Below are positions 24,349 to 30,906 of a stretch of DNA of 30,906 bases, piece after piece. A program made the translations under genes and the position numbers. The notes beneath the pieces were generated by a model that was not told the origin of the DNA, searched no databases, and was given only the letters and a program-made list of their open reading frames with translations. This DNA comes from SZAS-3 sp964386785 (GTDB lineage: Bacteria > Chlamydiota > Chlamydiia > Chlamydiales > JAAKFR01). Location: the NCBI GenBank assembly GCA_964386785.1, contig CAYLUD010000015.1, positions 1 through 30,906 of the forward strand, written 5' to 3'. Within the stretch, counting starts at the first letter, position 1. Each line of letters begins with the position of its first letter.

Positions 24349-25380
24349 TCATTGTACAGAAATTGACATTTCTGTCTCTGTGGCTTTCCTAAGAATGGGA
24401 TGATGGCACCAAGTGTCTTCGAGATGAGTAGGGGGTGCGCTAGTGGATGCAGCGTGGCGATGTTTGTCCAGGAAATAAGAGATATAACGAGATACCTTGC
24501 TTTCTATTTCTGCCAACGAAGCTTGGGTGGAGACGGCATCGTGTGGGACGATTTGATCCATATTCCATAGTGTTAGGTGAGAATAGGCACGTAAGGCGGG
24601 ATCGATATTCCTAGGAACGCTGAGGTCAATGAGCAAGCGAGGAGATGGAGAGAGAGGCTGGGTAGGTAATGTGACAAGGTAAGAGGGCGAGGTCGTAGCT
24701 ACAACTACTAGATCAAACATAGGCCACTCATGTCGACGTTCCCAAGGTAACCAATGGACAAACATCCCATGGTTGGAGCTCATAGGTGTGCGATTACAAC
24801 AGGTAATAGAGGTAACTCCACGCTTGAGAAAGAGGGAAATAATCGAGCGATTCGTTCTCGAAAAGCCTACAAATAGAGTCTTCCGACGACTCAAATCACC
24901 ACCCCACGTTGTCGCCCGTTCATGCAGTTCTTCAGCCAGTAATAATGGAGGCAGGGGGTAACGCGTGCGTAATTCTTTAGATAGTTTCAGTGCCTTTTGA
25001 AATACATAATGCAATGCAGGATCTAGAGTTTGGTTCTGGGTTGCTTGTCGATAGGCATCCCGTACTTGACGCTGGATATCAGTTTCTCCCAAAAAAAGAC
25101 TCTCCCACCCTGCAGCTACGCGCACAAGATGAGTAAAGCAATCATTCGATACATAGCTATAACTATTGGGAGTCCAGAGGGATAGCCAAGAACTCAATTG
25201 CTCGATGGTATCTTCAGGGTCCGCAGAAGAAAAATACAACTCTACACGGTGACATGTAGAAAGTAAGACAGAGGAAAGACCAAGAAGCAATGGATTATTT
25301 TGTGTCCATAATGTCAAAATGGCTTCCCGAACGTCCAGTGCTACGTGCTGGTAATTGATGCCAACGACACCGATACGCAT
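24349..25380 (-). CDS. hemA: Glutamyl-tRNA reductase
   Basis: This enzyme reduces Glu-tRNA to glutamate semialdehyde, the first step to haem. I place the start at 25380 (MRIGVVGINYQHVALDVREA, the family opening), giving 343 aa. The open frame upstream to 25548 adds 56 unrelated residues inside the asnS coding sequence. The catalytic Cys is C43 in LLSTCHRVELYF, and LGETDIQRQVRDAY (98-110) is the conserved substrate region. The NADPH loop, normally GxGxxG, reads VGFSRTN (171-177) and is degenerate. It is shorter than the E. coli enzyme (418 aa) and appears to have a reduced C-terminal dimerisation region. It stands 43 bp after asnS and 6 bp before parE. Homologue: CT662. Confidence 0.87.
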   Translation of the reverse strand: MRIGVVGINYQHVALDVREAILTLWTQNNPLLLGLSSVLLSTCHRVELYFSSADPEDTIEQLSSWLSLWTPNSYSYVSNDCFTHLVRVAAGWESLFLGETDIQRQVRDAYRQATQNQTLDPALHYVFQKALKLSKELRTRYPLPPLLLAEELHERATTWGGDLSRRKTLFVGFSRTNRSIISLFLKRGVTSITCCNRTPMSSNHGMFVHWLPWERRHEWPMFDLVVVATTSPSYLVTLPTQPLSPSPRLLIDLSVPRNIDPALRAYSHLTLWNMDQIVPHDAVSTQASLAEIESKVSRYISYFLDKHRHAASTSAPPTHLEDTWCHHPILRKATETEMSISVQ

Positions 25381-25423
25381 AGGTGCGAAGGGTAGCTCAA
25401 GGAGCGATTTCGCGACAGAAAAA

Positions 25424-26755
25424 TTACCCTTCTGCGTGACCTGGATACCGAGGGAAAGGGATGACGTCGCGGATGTTATCCATGCCAGTGGCAAATCGAA
25501 CCAGGCGCTCAAATCCAAGCCCAAAGCCTGCATGGGGGGTCGATCCATATCGACGTAGATCCAAGTATTCTTGATAGTCAGAGGGGTTCATTCCCCGTTC
25601 CATCATAACGCGCTCCAGCACATCGAGCCGTTCTTCCCGTTGGCTCCCACCAATCAACTCCCCCACACCTGCTACGAGTAAGTCCATATTCGCTACGGTA
25701 CGCTCATCGCTGTTTCTACGCATATAGAATGACTTGATCTCCATCGGATAGTCGGTAACAACCACAGGCTGCTTGCAGTATTCTTCACATAGATAACGCT
25801 CGTGTTCTGATTGTAGGTCGAGGCCCCAGGTTACTGGGAAGACGAATGAACGAGAGCTGCGTTGTAATATTTCCACCGCTTCTGTGTAGGAAAGACGTAC
25901 AAACGGAGAGTTCACGACTCCTTGTAGTTGCTCTACCAATCCCGCAGATTCTTGCTCTTGTAAGAAGAGTAGATCCTCCATGTTATGTTGTAGAACGGAT
26001 GCTAATACAAAACGCACGTATTGCTCTGCTAGTGCAATATCGTCATGCAGATCGGCAAATGCCATTTCCGGTTCAATCATCCAAAATTCAGCTAGATGAC
26101 GAGGCGTATTCGAATTTTCGGCCCGAAACGTAGGTCCAAACGTATAGATATCACGAAATGCCTGTGCATACATCTCTCCCTGAAGTTGGCCCGAAACGGT
26201 CAAATAGGCAGGGCGTCCAAAGAAATGTTCCTCTGATTGGGAATCTGTGGTGACACGAAACATCTCGCCAGCACCCTCACAATCTGAGGTCGTTAGGATG
26301 GGAGTATGAATGTAGAGGAACTCTGCACGGTGAAAAAAATCATGGGTGGCATACGCTAATTGATCTCGGACCCGCATAACGGCTCCTAAAGTTTGAGAGC
26401 GCGCCCTGAGATGGGGTATGGTTCTAAGAAACTCCAAGCTGTGGCGTTTTTTTTGTAGGGGAAAGTCTTCAGGAGAGCAGCCCACCACCTCGATTTTGTC
26501 TGCTTGGATCTCTACAGATTGTTTTTTCCCAGGGCTAACGACTACCACACCCTGTACAACAATCGCAGCTCCAGTAGTCAATCCTTGAGGGATCTGTTGT
26601 GTAATCACTTGCAAGTTGGATAAGGAAGAGCCGTCATTGAGCTCAATGAAGGCAAAGCTTTTTTGTTCTCGTACGGTCCGGACCCATCCCTTGATCGTAA
26701 CGGAACGACCCACCCATTGAGGATCTTCTTTAATGTGACGTAAACGGATGCGCAT
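25424..26755 (-). CDS. asnS: Asparaginyl-tRNA synthetase
   Basis: A 443-aa class IIb synthetase charging tRNA-Asn. Residues 1-100 are the OB-fold anticodon-binding domain (VTIKGWVRTVREQKSFAFIE). The catalytic domain shows TTSDCEGAGEMF (155-166), motif 2 from FRAENSNTPRHLAEF to EPE (210-230), and motif 3 (GFGLGFERLVRFATG) near the C-terminus. The DCEGAGEMF segment favours AsnS over AspS. Chlamydiaceae make Asn-tRNA by the GatCAB route and lack AsnS, so its presence marks an environmental lineage. Its start overlaps the nfo 3' end by 26 bp. Confidence 0.93.
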   Translation of the reverse strand: MRIRLRHIKEDPQWVGRSVTIKGWVRTVREQKSFAFIELNDGSSLSNLQVITQQIPQGLTTGAAIVVQGVVVVSPGKKQSVEIQADKIEVVGCSPEDFPLQKKRHSLEFLRTIPHLRARSQTLGAVMRVRDQLAYATHDFFHRAEFLYIHTPILTTSDCEGAGEMFRVTTDSQSEEHFFGRPAYLTVSGQLQGEMYAQAFRDIYTFGPTFRAENSNTPRHLAEFWMIEPEMAFADLHDDIALAEQYVRFVLASVLQHNMEDLLFLQEQESAGLVEQLQGVVNSPFVRLSYTEAVEILQRSSRSFVFPVTWGLDLQSEHERYLCEEYCKQPVVVTDYPMEIKSFYMRRNSDERTVANMDLLVAGVGELIGGSQREERLDVLERVMMERGMNPSDYQEYLDLRRYGSTPHAGFGLGFERLVRFATGMDNIRDVIPFPRYPGHAEG

Positions 26756-27623
26756 GGTGTATTTCCTTAGTAAATGAGCGTAGTCTTGCGATTTCTTTAT
26801 CCCATAGAGAGGGGCCTCCTGGCGTCTCTAAATACATGGGGAGAGCAGCTGTCCTAGGATGCGTGACTAGGTAGCGGAAACACGCCATTCCAATCTGTCC
26901 CTCGCCTAAGGCAGCATGGCGATCTTTACGAGATCCCAGTTCATGGACAGAATCATTCAAATGGAAGGCTCGTAGGTACGAGGGGCCACATAGCTCATCA
27001 AAAGCATGGAGTGTTGTTTCCCAGGCTGCTTGGGAGCGCACATCATAACCGGCAGCAAAGAGGTGACATGTGTCCATGCAGACCCCGATAGGGATCCGTG
27101 TATGCGTGCGCTCTATAAGATAAGCCAGCTCTTCAAATGAAGCTCCTACACACGATCCTTGTCCTGCTGTCGTTTCTAATAAAATGGTGAGAGAATCATC
27201 GAGAAAGAACTCTTCCATCAAGAGCAAACTCTCTACAATACGATCTAGACATTCGGTACGTGGGCGATCGAGAGCTGCTCCCGGATGGAGGTTGAGATAG
27301 GATAGCCCTAAGAGTTGGCAGCGCTCAATCTCTGCAGCTAGAGCGTCGCGACTTTTTTTGAGGTTGAGAGGGTCAGGGGAGCCTAGGTTGATCAGGTAGC
27401 TAGCATGACTCATCAGGTGGGACAATTTGGTTTGGTGCCATGTCGTCCGAAATAATCCAAGTGCCTCTTCTGTGATCGGTTTACTTTTCCATTGACGTTG
27501 ATTGGAAGTAAATATTTGCACCGTAGAGGCCCCAATATCTTGCCCCTCGAGTAACGCTCGAAATAATCCACCTGCCGTGGACGTATGAGCCCCTAACAAA
27601 AGATTGGCTTGCTTACTTTTCAT
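26730..27623 (-). CDS. nfo: Endonuclease IV (AP endonuclease)
   Basis: A 297-aa zinc-dependent endonuclease that cuts DNA at abasic sites in base-excision repair. Motifs seen: GAHTSTAGGL (11-20), LNLHPGA, ILLETTAGQG, GVCMDTCHLFAAGYD, and HLNDS...GSRKDRHAALGEGQIG, with the His, Glu and Asp residues that hold three zinc ions. The length is normal (about 280-300). It heads the minus-strand run nfo-asnS-hemA-parE-parC and diverges from the antiporter gene across about 210 bp. No strong ribosome binding site is seen before the ATG. Confidence 0.95.
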   Translation of the reverse strand: MKSKQANLLLGAHTSTAGGLFRALLEGQDIGASTVQIFTSNQRQWKSKPITEEALGLFRTTWHQTKLSHLMSHASYLINLGSPDPLNLKKSRDALAAEIERCQLLGLSYLNLHPGAALDRPRTECLDRIVESLLLMEEFFLDDSLTILLETTAGQGSCVGASFEELAYLIERTHTRIPIGVCMDTCHLFAAGYDVRSQAAWETTLHAFDELCGPSYLRAFHLNDSVHELGSRKDRHAALGEGQIGMACFRYLVTHPRTAALPMYLETPGGPSLWDKEIARLRSFTKEIHHAHPFTSH

Positions 27624-27834
27624 TGAGGCTCAGGGTATCAGGAGAAGTGCTTAAAGTGTAGGGTTTTCATCACCTACCCATAGAATCTACCATCCCATAT
27701 ACAGGTCGCATTTCCTCTTGCATAAACACTCCGTACTCCACCCCCTTTTTCATCCTAGCCTGCCCCGGATGATCCAGGTATGTCATGCAAGAAGAGGGAT
27801 CTTTTCTGGGCATGAAAATTGCTTCTCCCTTTGT

Positions 27835-29052
27835 ATGACAACGAGCAATTTTTTTATCCAGTTAGTTATCATCTTGATTTCAGCCCGTTTATTAGGTGAG
27901 TTGGCAGCCAAATTCTCCATTCCTTCTGTGATAGGAGAACTGTTGGCAGGTGTCATTTTAGGCCCTAGCTTGTTGAACTGGATCCCTCCAGCTGAATCTA
28001 TCAACTTATTAGCTGAAATTGGAATTGTTCTCCTACTGTTCGAGGTGGGTATTGAAAGCGATATATCAAAACTAGTTAAGGCTGGGGGGAAAGCTTCTCT
28101 TGCTGCATTAGCGGGGATGGTTGCGCCATTTATTGGCAGTTTCATCATGTGTTTTTACTTGTTTGATTTAGATCTATTTCTTTCTCTATTTGTAGGCTGT
28201 ACATTCACTGCGACCAGTATAGGAGTTACGTTGCGCGTTCTCTCCAACTTCAAGCGGCACAATAGCCATGAAGCACAAATTATCCTAGGCGCGGCTATAA
28301 TTGATGATATAATCGGAATTATTTTATTATCTATTTTATATGAATTCTCAATAGAAAAATCAATTTATTTTTTTAGTCTAATAAAAATCATATTGTTTGT
28401 TGTTGTTTTTCTGGTTACCGCTCCAATTTTAGTAAAATGGATATCCAATATCATCAAATGCTATGAAAGTTCGAGTTCTATTCCTGGCTTACTGCCTACC
28501 ATGACAGTTGCTTTGCTATTATTATTTGCATGGCTATCCCATACATTTGGAGCACCAGAGCTCCTAGGGGGTTTTGCGGCAGGCTTAGCTCTCTCTCCAA
28601 ATTTTTTTCTTCCTCTCTTTTCGTTTCTTCGCACGAACAAAGAGTTTTCACAACGCGTTGAAAATAATATGAAACCGATTGTGCATCTTTTTGTTCCGAT
28701 TTTTTTTGTTCATATCGGCCTGAGCTTAGATCTGCGACAAGTCGTATGGCAATCTTCTTTCTTTTGGTGTTTTGTTATTTCTATTTTGCTGGTAGCAATC
28801 ATGGGAAAACTGGCCTCAGGATGTATCCTAACAAAAGAAACCACATGGATGAAATGGGTGGTTGGCATTGCGATGATTCCCCGAGGCGAAGTGGGGTTAA
28901 TTTTTGCAGAAATTGGTAGGGTGCATCACGTATTCAATCAAGAGATTTATGCCGCCATGGTACTCGTCATTGCGATCACTACCATCCTAGCACCCATTGC
29001 GTTACGATTTTTTTATACTCCTTGTACATCTGGCCCTTTCAAGTCAGGGTGA
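27835..29052 (+). CDS. CPA2-type monovalent cation:proton antiporter (Kef/NapA-like)
   Basis: A polytopic exchanger of Na+ or K+ for H+. I prefer the start at 27835 (MTTSNFFIQLVIILISA), which begins in the first membrane helix and gives 405 aa; the open frame goes back to 27718 but the extra 39 residues are unlike the family. About twelve hydrophobic segments are visible. Key motifs are SVIGELLAGVILGPSLL in helix 2, TFTATSIGVTLRVL, and GAAIIDDIIGIILL with the paired Asp of electrogenic antiporters. There is no C-terminal TrkA/RCK domain, so it is closer to NapA/GerN than to full KefB/C. The interior (about 28.3-28.7 kb) is distinctly AT-rich compared with neighbours, which may reflect transfer or simply membrane-codon bias. 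Confidence 0.88.
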   Translation: MTTSNFFIQLVIILISARLLGELAAKFSIPSVIGELLAGVILGPSLLNWIPPAESINLLAEIGIVLLLFEVGIESDISKLVKAGGKASLAALAGMVAPFIGSFIMCFYLFDLDLFLSLFVGCTFTATSIGVTLRVLSNFKRHNSHEAQIILGAAIIDDIIGIILLSILYEFSIEKSIYFFSLIKIILFVVVFLVTAPILVKWISNIIKCYESSSSIPGLLPTMTVALLLLFAWLSHTFGAPELLGGFAAGLALSPNFFLPLFSFLRTNKEFSQRVENNMKPIVHLFVPIFFVHIGLSLDLRQVVWQSSFFWCFVISILLVAIMGKLASGCILTKETTWMKWVVGIAMIPRGEVGLIFAEIGRVHHVFNQEIYAAMVLVIAITTILAPIALRFFYTPCTSGPFKSG

Positions 29053-29221
29053 TAGATACATCCATATGGAAGTTGACTAACCTTTCTAAAGAGATGGGTG
29101 GAAAACAGACTGGAATGAGATCAAAATTTTTCTGAATCATATCCCCTAAAACATCCTGGATATCGAGAGTTTTTTATCAGTTTTTAATGGGGTGCGTCCT
29201 TACTCCAACCGTCCTGCCTCT

Positions 29222-30059
29222 TTAAATTGCTATCCACTTTCCTCTTGGCATCCCAAGAGTCGTCATTGTATTCAGAGCCATCGATGTAGCGCACACTTCT
29301 CCTCTCTGATTTTCTAGCTTCCTAGACCGCAGATCCTCACCAAATAGAGTTTTTCATCGATACAAGCCAGTCTCTCCTAACGATCTCTGATGATGCCCAG
29401 CTAGTATTTTCCAGATCTTTCTAGCCCTATCGGCATTCCCTAATCCTGCTATGGCTCTGCTCCCGTCATTACGGCTCTTCATCCACGGCTTATCCATGGA
29501 GTCGTGTACAATAGCCCCCTTTTTTTGGAGGAACTGGTTCCATACCCAGTGCCTGAAATGCAGCACGTGCATCCTTTGTGTCATAAGCCCCATCACCATA
29601 GCGCCTTTTTACAGACCGTGGAAGATGGTGAGCCATTTTTGGTACCACTTCGCAGTCCGCTTCTCGGTTTTCTCCTAGATAGCTGCGGAATCCAACACCA
29701 TATCCGTGATGTTCTTGCCTACAAATCGCTTGATCTATTGCCCTAGCTCTCTGGCTCTTCTGCAGATTCTAGTGTAGCAAGACACTGTAAGACAGAGACC
29801 AAGCAAAACCATCATCGAAAGCATGCAACCTCGTAACGCTTGGAACGAAAGCTTGTAGACGGCTTTGATCATTAAGTCGCAAAAGAATGGCCTTGTCCGA
29901 GTAGATTTTAGGTCTTCCTGCACTCTGACTAGGTTCAGCGCTCCACTTTTCTAAAGATTCATTAGAAAACCAGATGGTAAGGCTTTCCCGATTGACCAAA
30001 TCTTGGTTATACTCTGGTCAGTTGCGGATACGATACTTTTTCTCTATCTGATTGGTCAT
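29222..30059 (-). pseudogene. Decayed IS5-family transposase
   Basis: No frame is open across it, but joining frames reconstructs an IS5-type transposase. It starts at 30059 (MTNQIEKKYRIRN, then a TGA where Trp is expected, near 30018). It continues VNRESLTIWFSNESLEKW and GRPKIYSDKAI, then shifts frame into AVYKLSFQALRGC and ICRRARELGQ. After a probable internal deletion a third frame gives CEVVPKMAHHLPRSVKRRYG and DGAYDTKDARAAFQALG. A fourth gives RNDGSRAIAGLG...HHQRSLGETGLYR, and a fifth ends GMPRGKWIAI and TAA at 29222. The order is exactly that of the family, including the D of GDGAYDT. At least one stop, about four frame changes and one deletion make it dead. Terminal repeats were not identified. 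It fills most of the gap between the antiporter and the 212-aa gene. Confidence 0.85.
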
Positions 30060-30128
30060 ATTGATCCCATTTTTTTGCGCAGCAACAAAAAATGTATAGA
30101 ATCCATTTTCTACGGACAAGAAAAACCC

Positions 30129-30767
30129 TTATCCGCATCCTTTGCGCAACACGCTGTCTCCCCAGTTGCTCGATAATGCATGCCCTTGTTCCCCTTTGGT
30201 AAATGGATTATAAGGAACTGGTACTTCCAATTCCTTCCATCCCTGAGCAGTAGCCTTTTCTCGGATTTCCTTTAGCTGCTCTTGGGATAGATTACGACGA
30301 ACATATAGACGGCTAGAATTTCCTGCTGCTAAAACATCGTAAAGACCGTTTTTCTGGCGCACCTGAACCAAGAACTCTAATTGGTTTGGACGGGGACAAT
30401 GGTCGTGTAATGGAGTGGCTGGATCCCTCTTCTTAAATTTATAGAGAAATGCACTAGGATCATTAATTGGATTTTTTTTGCAGATTTTATGTATGTTGAG
30501 GCCACAGAGCACTCCACCTGCACTAATACCCCCTACTGCAGTAACCCAAAGACTTACGTGGTGCGGTGTGGCTCCTAACTTGCCAAGGAATGATGCAACG
30601 GGTTTCGAAATAGAAATAAGCCCATGAGATTGTAATAAACCTACACCTCCAAAAATCCCTAGTCCAAGAACCAAAGATCCCACAGCTAGAGCGAGATAGT
30701 TCCAACCTTGATGAGTAGATGGGTGATAGGTATTGATAGGGAAGTTGGTTGATGGGCTTGAGTTCAT
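30129..30767 (-). CDS. Hypothetical protein with two membrane segments
   Basis: A 212-aa protein of unknown family. A 20-residue polar N-terminus is followed by two Gly-rich hydrophobic segments (about 24-46, LALAVGSLVLGLGIFGGVGL; and 72-93, SLWVTAVGGISAGGVLCGLN). A hydrophilic C-terminal domain of about 115 residues carries charged, beta/alpha-looking sequence (QLEFLVQVRQKNGLYDVLAA, then LSQEQLKEIREKATAQG). Two hydrophobic stretches near the N-terminus and a soluble tail recall chlamydial inclusion-membrane proteins, though the loop of about 25 residues is longer than the usual tight hairpin. A TATAAT -10 box lies about 31 bp upstream. The neighbouring IS relic suggests a variable locus. Confidence 0.65.
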   Translation of the reverse strand: MNSSPSTNFPINTYHPSTHQGWNYLALAVGSLVLGLGIFGGVGLLQSHGLISISKPVASFLGKLGATPHHVSLWVTAVGGISAGGVLCGLNIHKICKKNPINDPSAFLYKFKKRDPATPLHDHCPRPNQLEFLVQVRQKNGLYDVLAAGNSSRLYVRRNLSQEQLKEIREKATAQGWKELEVPVPYNPFTKGEQGHALSSNWGDSVLRKGCG

Positions 30768-30797
30768 ATAATTACATCAATTTGTTAACTAAAATAG

Positions 30798-30803
30798 ATT
30801 ATA
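30798..30803 (-). promoter_or_regulatory. Candidate -10 box of the 212-aa gene
   Basis: TATAAT on the minus strand, 30 bp before the ATG, in a very AT-rich stretch. No good -35 was found at the proper distance. Confidence 0.35.
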
Positions 30804-30906
30804 GTTGTTTCTTTTTAAGAAATTATAAATTTTATTCAAAAGTTTGGTCGGGGTGGTTTCAAGGGTCTAGCCGAACACTTATGGAGAGAATAGGGCTAAA
30901 TTGCTC

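Noticed and set aside
25380..25548. 56-residue N-terminal extension of HemA
   Set aside because: It lies mostly within the asnS coding sequence in another frame; the family sequence begins at the internal Met.
30779..30789. Third copy of the core AATTTGTTAAC seen in the IS ends
   Set aside because: Only 11 bases match and flanks differ. It lies in an AT-rich promoter region, so chance or a shared promoter-like motif is more likely than an IS end.
1..30906. CRISPR array or phage module
   Set aside because: No regularly spaced repeats and no cas, integrase or phage structural genes were seen.

Overview
This window comes from a member of the Chlamydiota, most likely an environmental (non-Chlamydiaceae) lineage. 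The main evidence is gene order. rodA, a P-type metal ATPase, a membrane protein, serS and a riboflavin gene follow the Chlamydia CT726-CT731 order. ruvC-ruvA-ndk follow CT502-CT500. hemA, parE, parC, a small hypothetical, rluD, kdsA, an LptC-like protein and lptB follow CT662-CT653. Features unlike Chlamydiaceae are an asparaginyl-tRNA synthetase, an alanine dehydrogenase, a stand-alone GTP cyclohydrolase II, a stand-alone FolK and insertion-sequence relics. I cannot name a genus.

Layout. Positions 1-2.5 kb are an accessory patch: the first codons of a probable transposase, a DUF234-type AAA ATPase, and the C-terminal part of an IS4-like transposase. A 20-bp sequence occurs in direct orientation on both sides of the ATPase. 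Positions 2.6-7.8 kb (minus strand) hold serS, a VIT1/CCC1-like membrane protein, a Zn/Cd-type P-ATPase and rodA; the first three overlap by ATGA. Positions 7.8-9.6 kb (plus) hold ribA and ald. A heptosyltransferase runs convergently into ald. Positions 10.6-11.6 kb hold a small cysteine-rich orphan and a divergent control region. Positions 11.6-13.7 kb (plus) hold ruvC, ruvA, ndk and a glutamine amidotransferase. Positions 13.8-16.8 kb (minus) hold a tightly overlapping envelope set, folK-kdsA-lptC-lptA-lptB. A tRNA-Arg(TCT) follows, then khpA, rluD and two small hypotheticals on the minus strand.

Positions 19.1-20.6 kb interrupt this conserved block with two duplicated small membrane proteins and one convincing intrinsic terminator. 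Positions 20.7-27.6 kb (minus) hold nfo-asnS-hemA-parE-parC, nearly gapless. The right end holds an AT-rich CPA2 antiporter (plus), an extensively decayed IS5-family transposase that I could reconstruct across several frames, and a two-TM hypothetical.

Functional themes are LPS and Kdo supply (kdsA, heptosyltransferase, LptA/B/C), cell shape (RodA), DNA repair and topology (RuvAC, Nfo, topoisomerase IV-like pair), translation (SerS, AsnS, tRNA-Arg, RluD, KhpA), cofactors (RibA, HemA, FolK, PabA/TrpG-like) and metal handling. The most novel material is the duplicated 229/135-aa membrane-protein pair, the other small orphan membrane or Cys-rich proteins (109, 212 and 137 aa), and the IS-end-flanked ATPase. 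All assignments come from reading motifs by eye; no database search was run.
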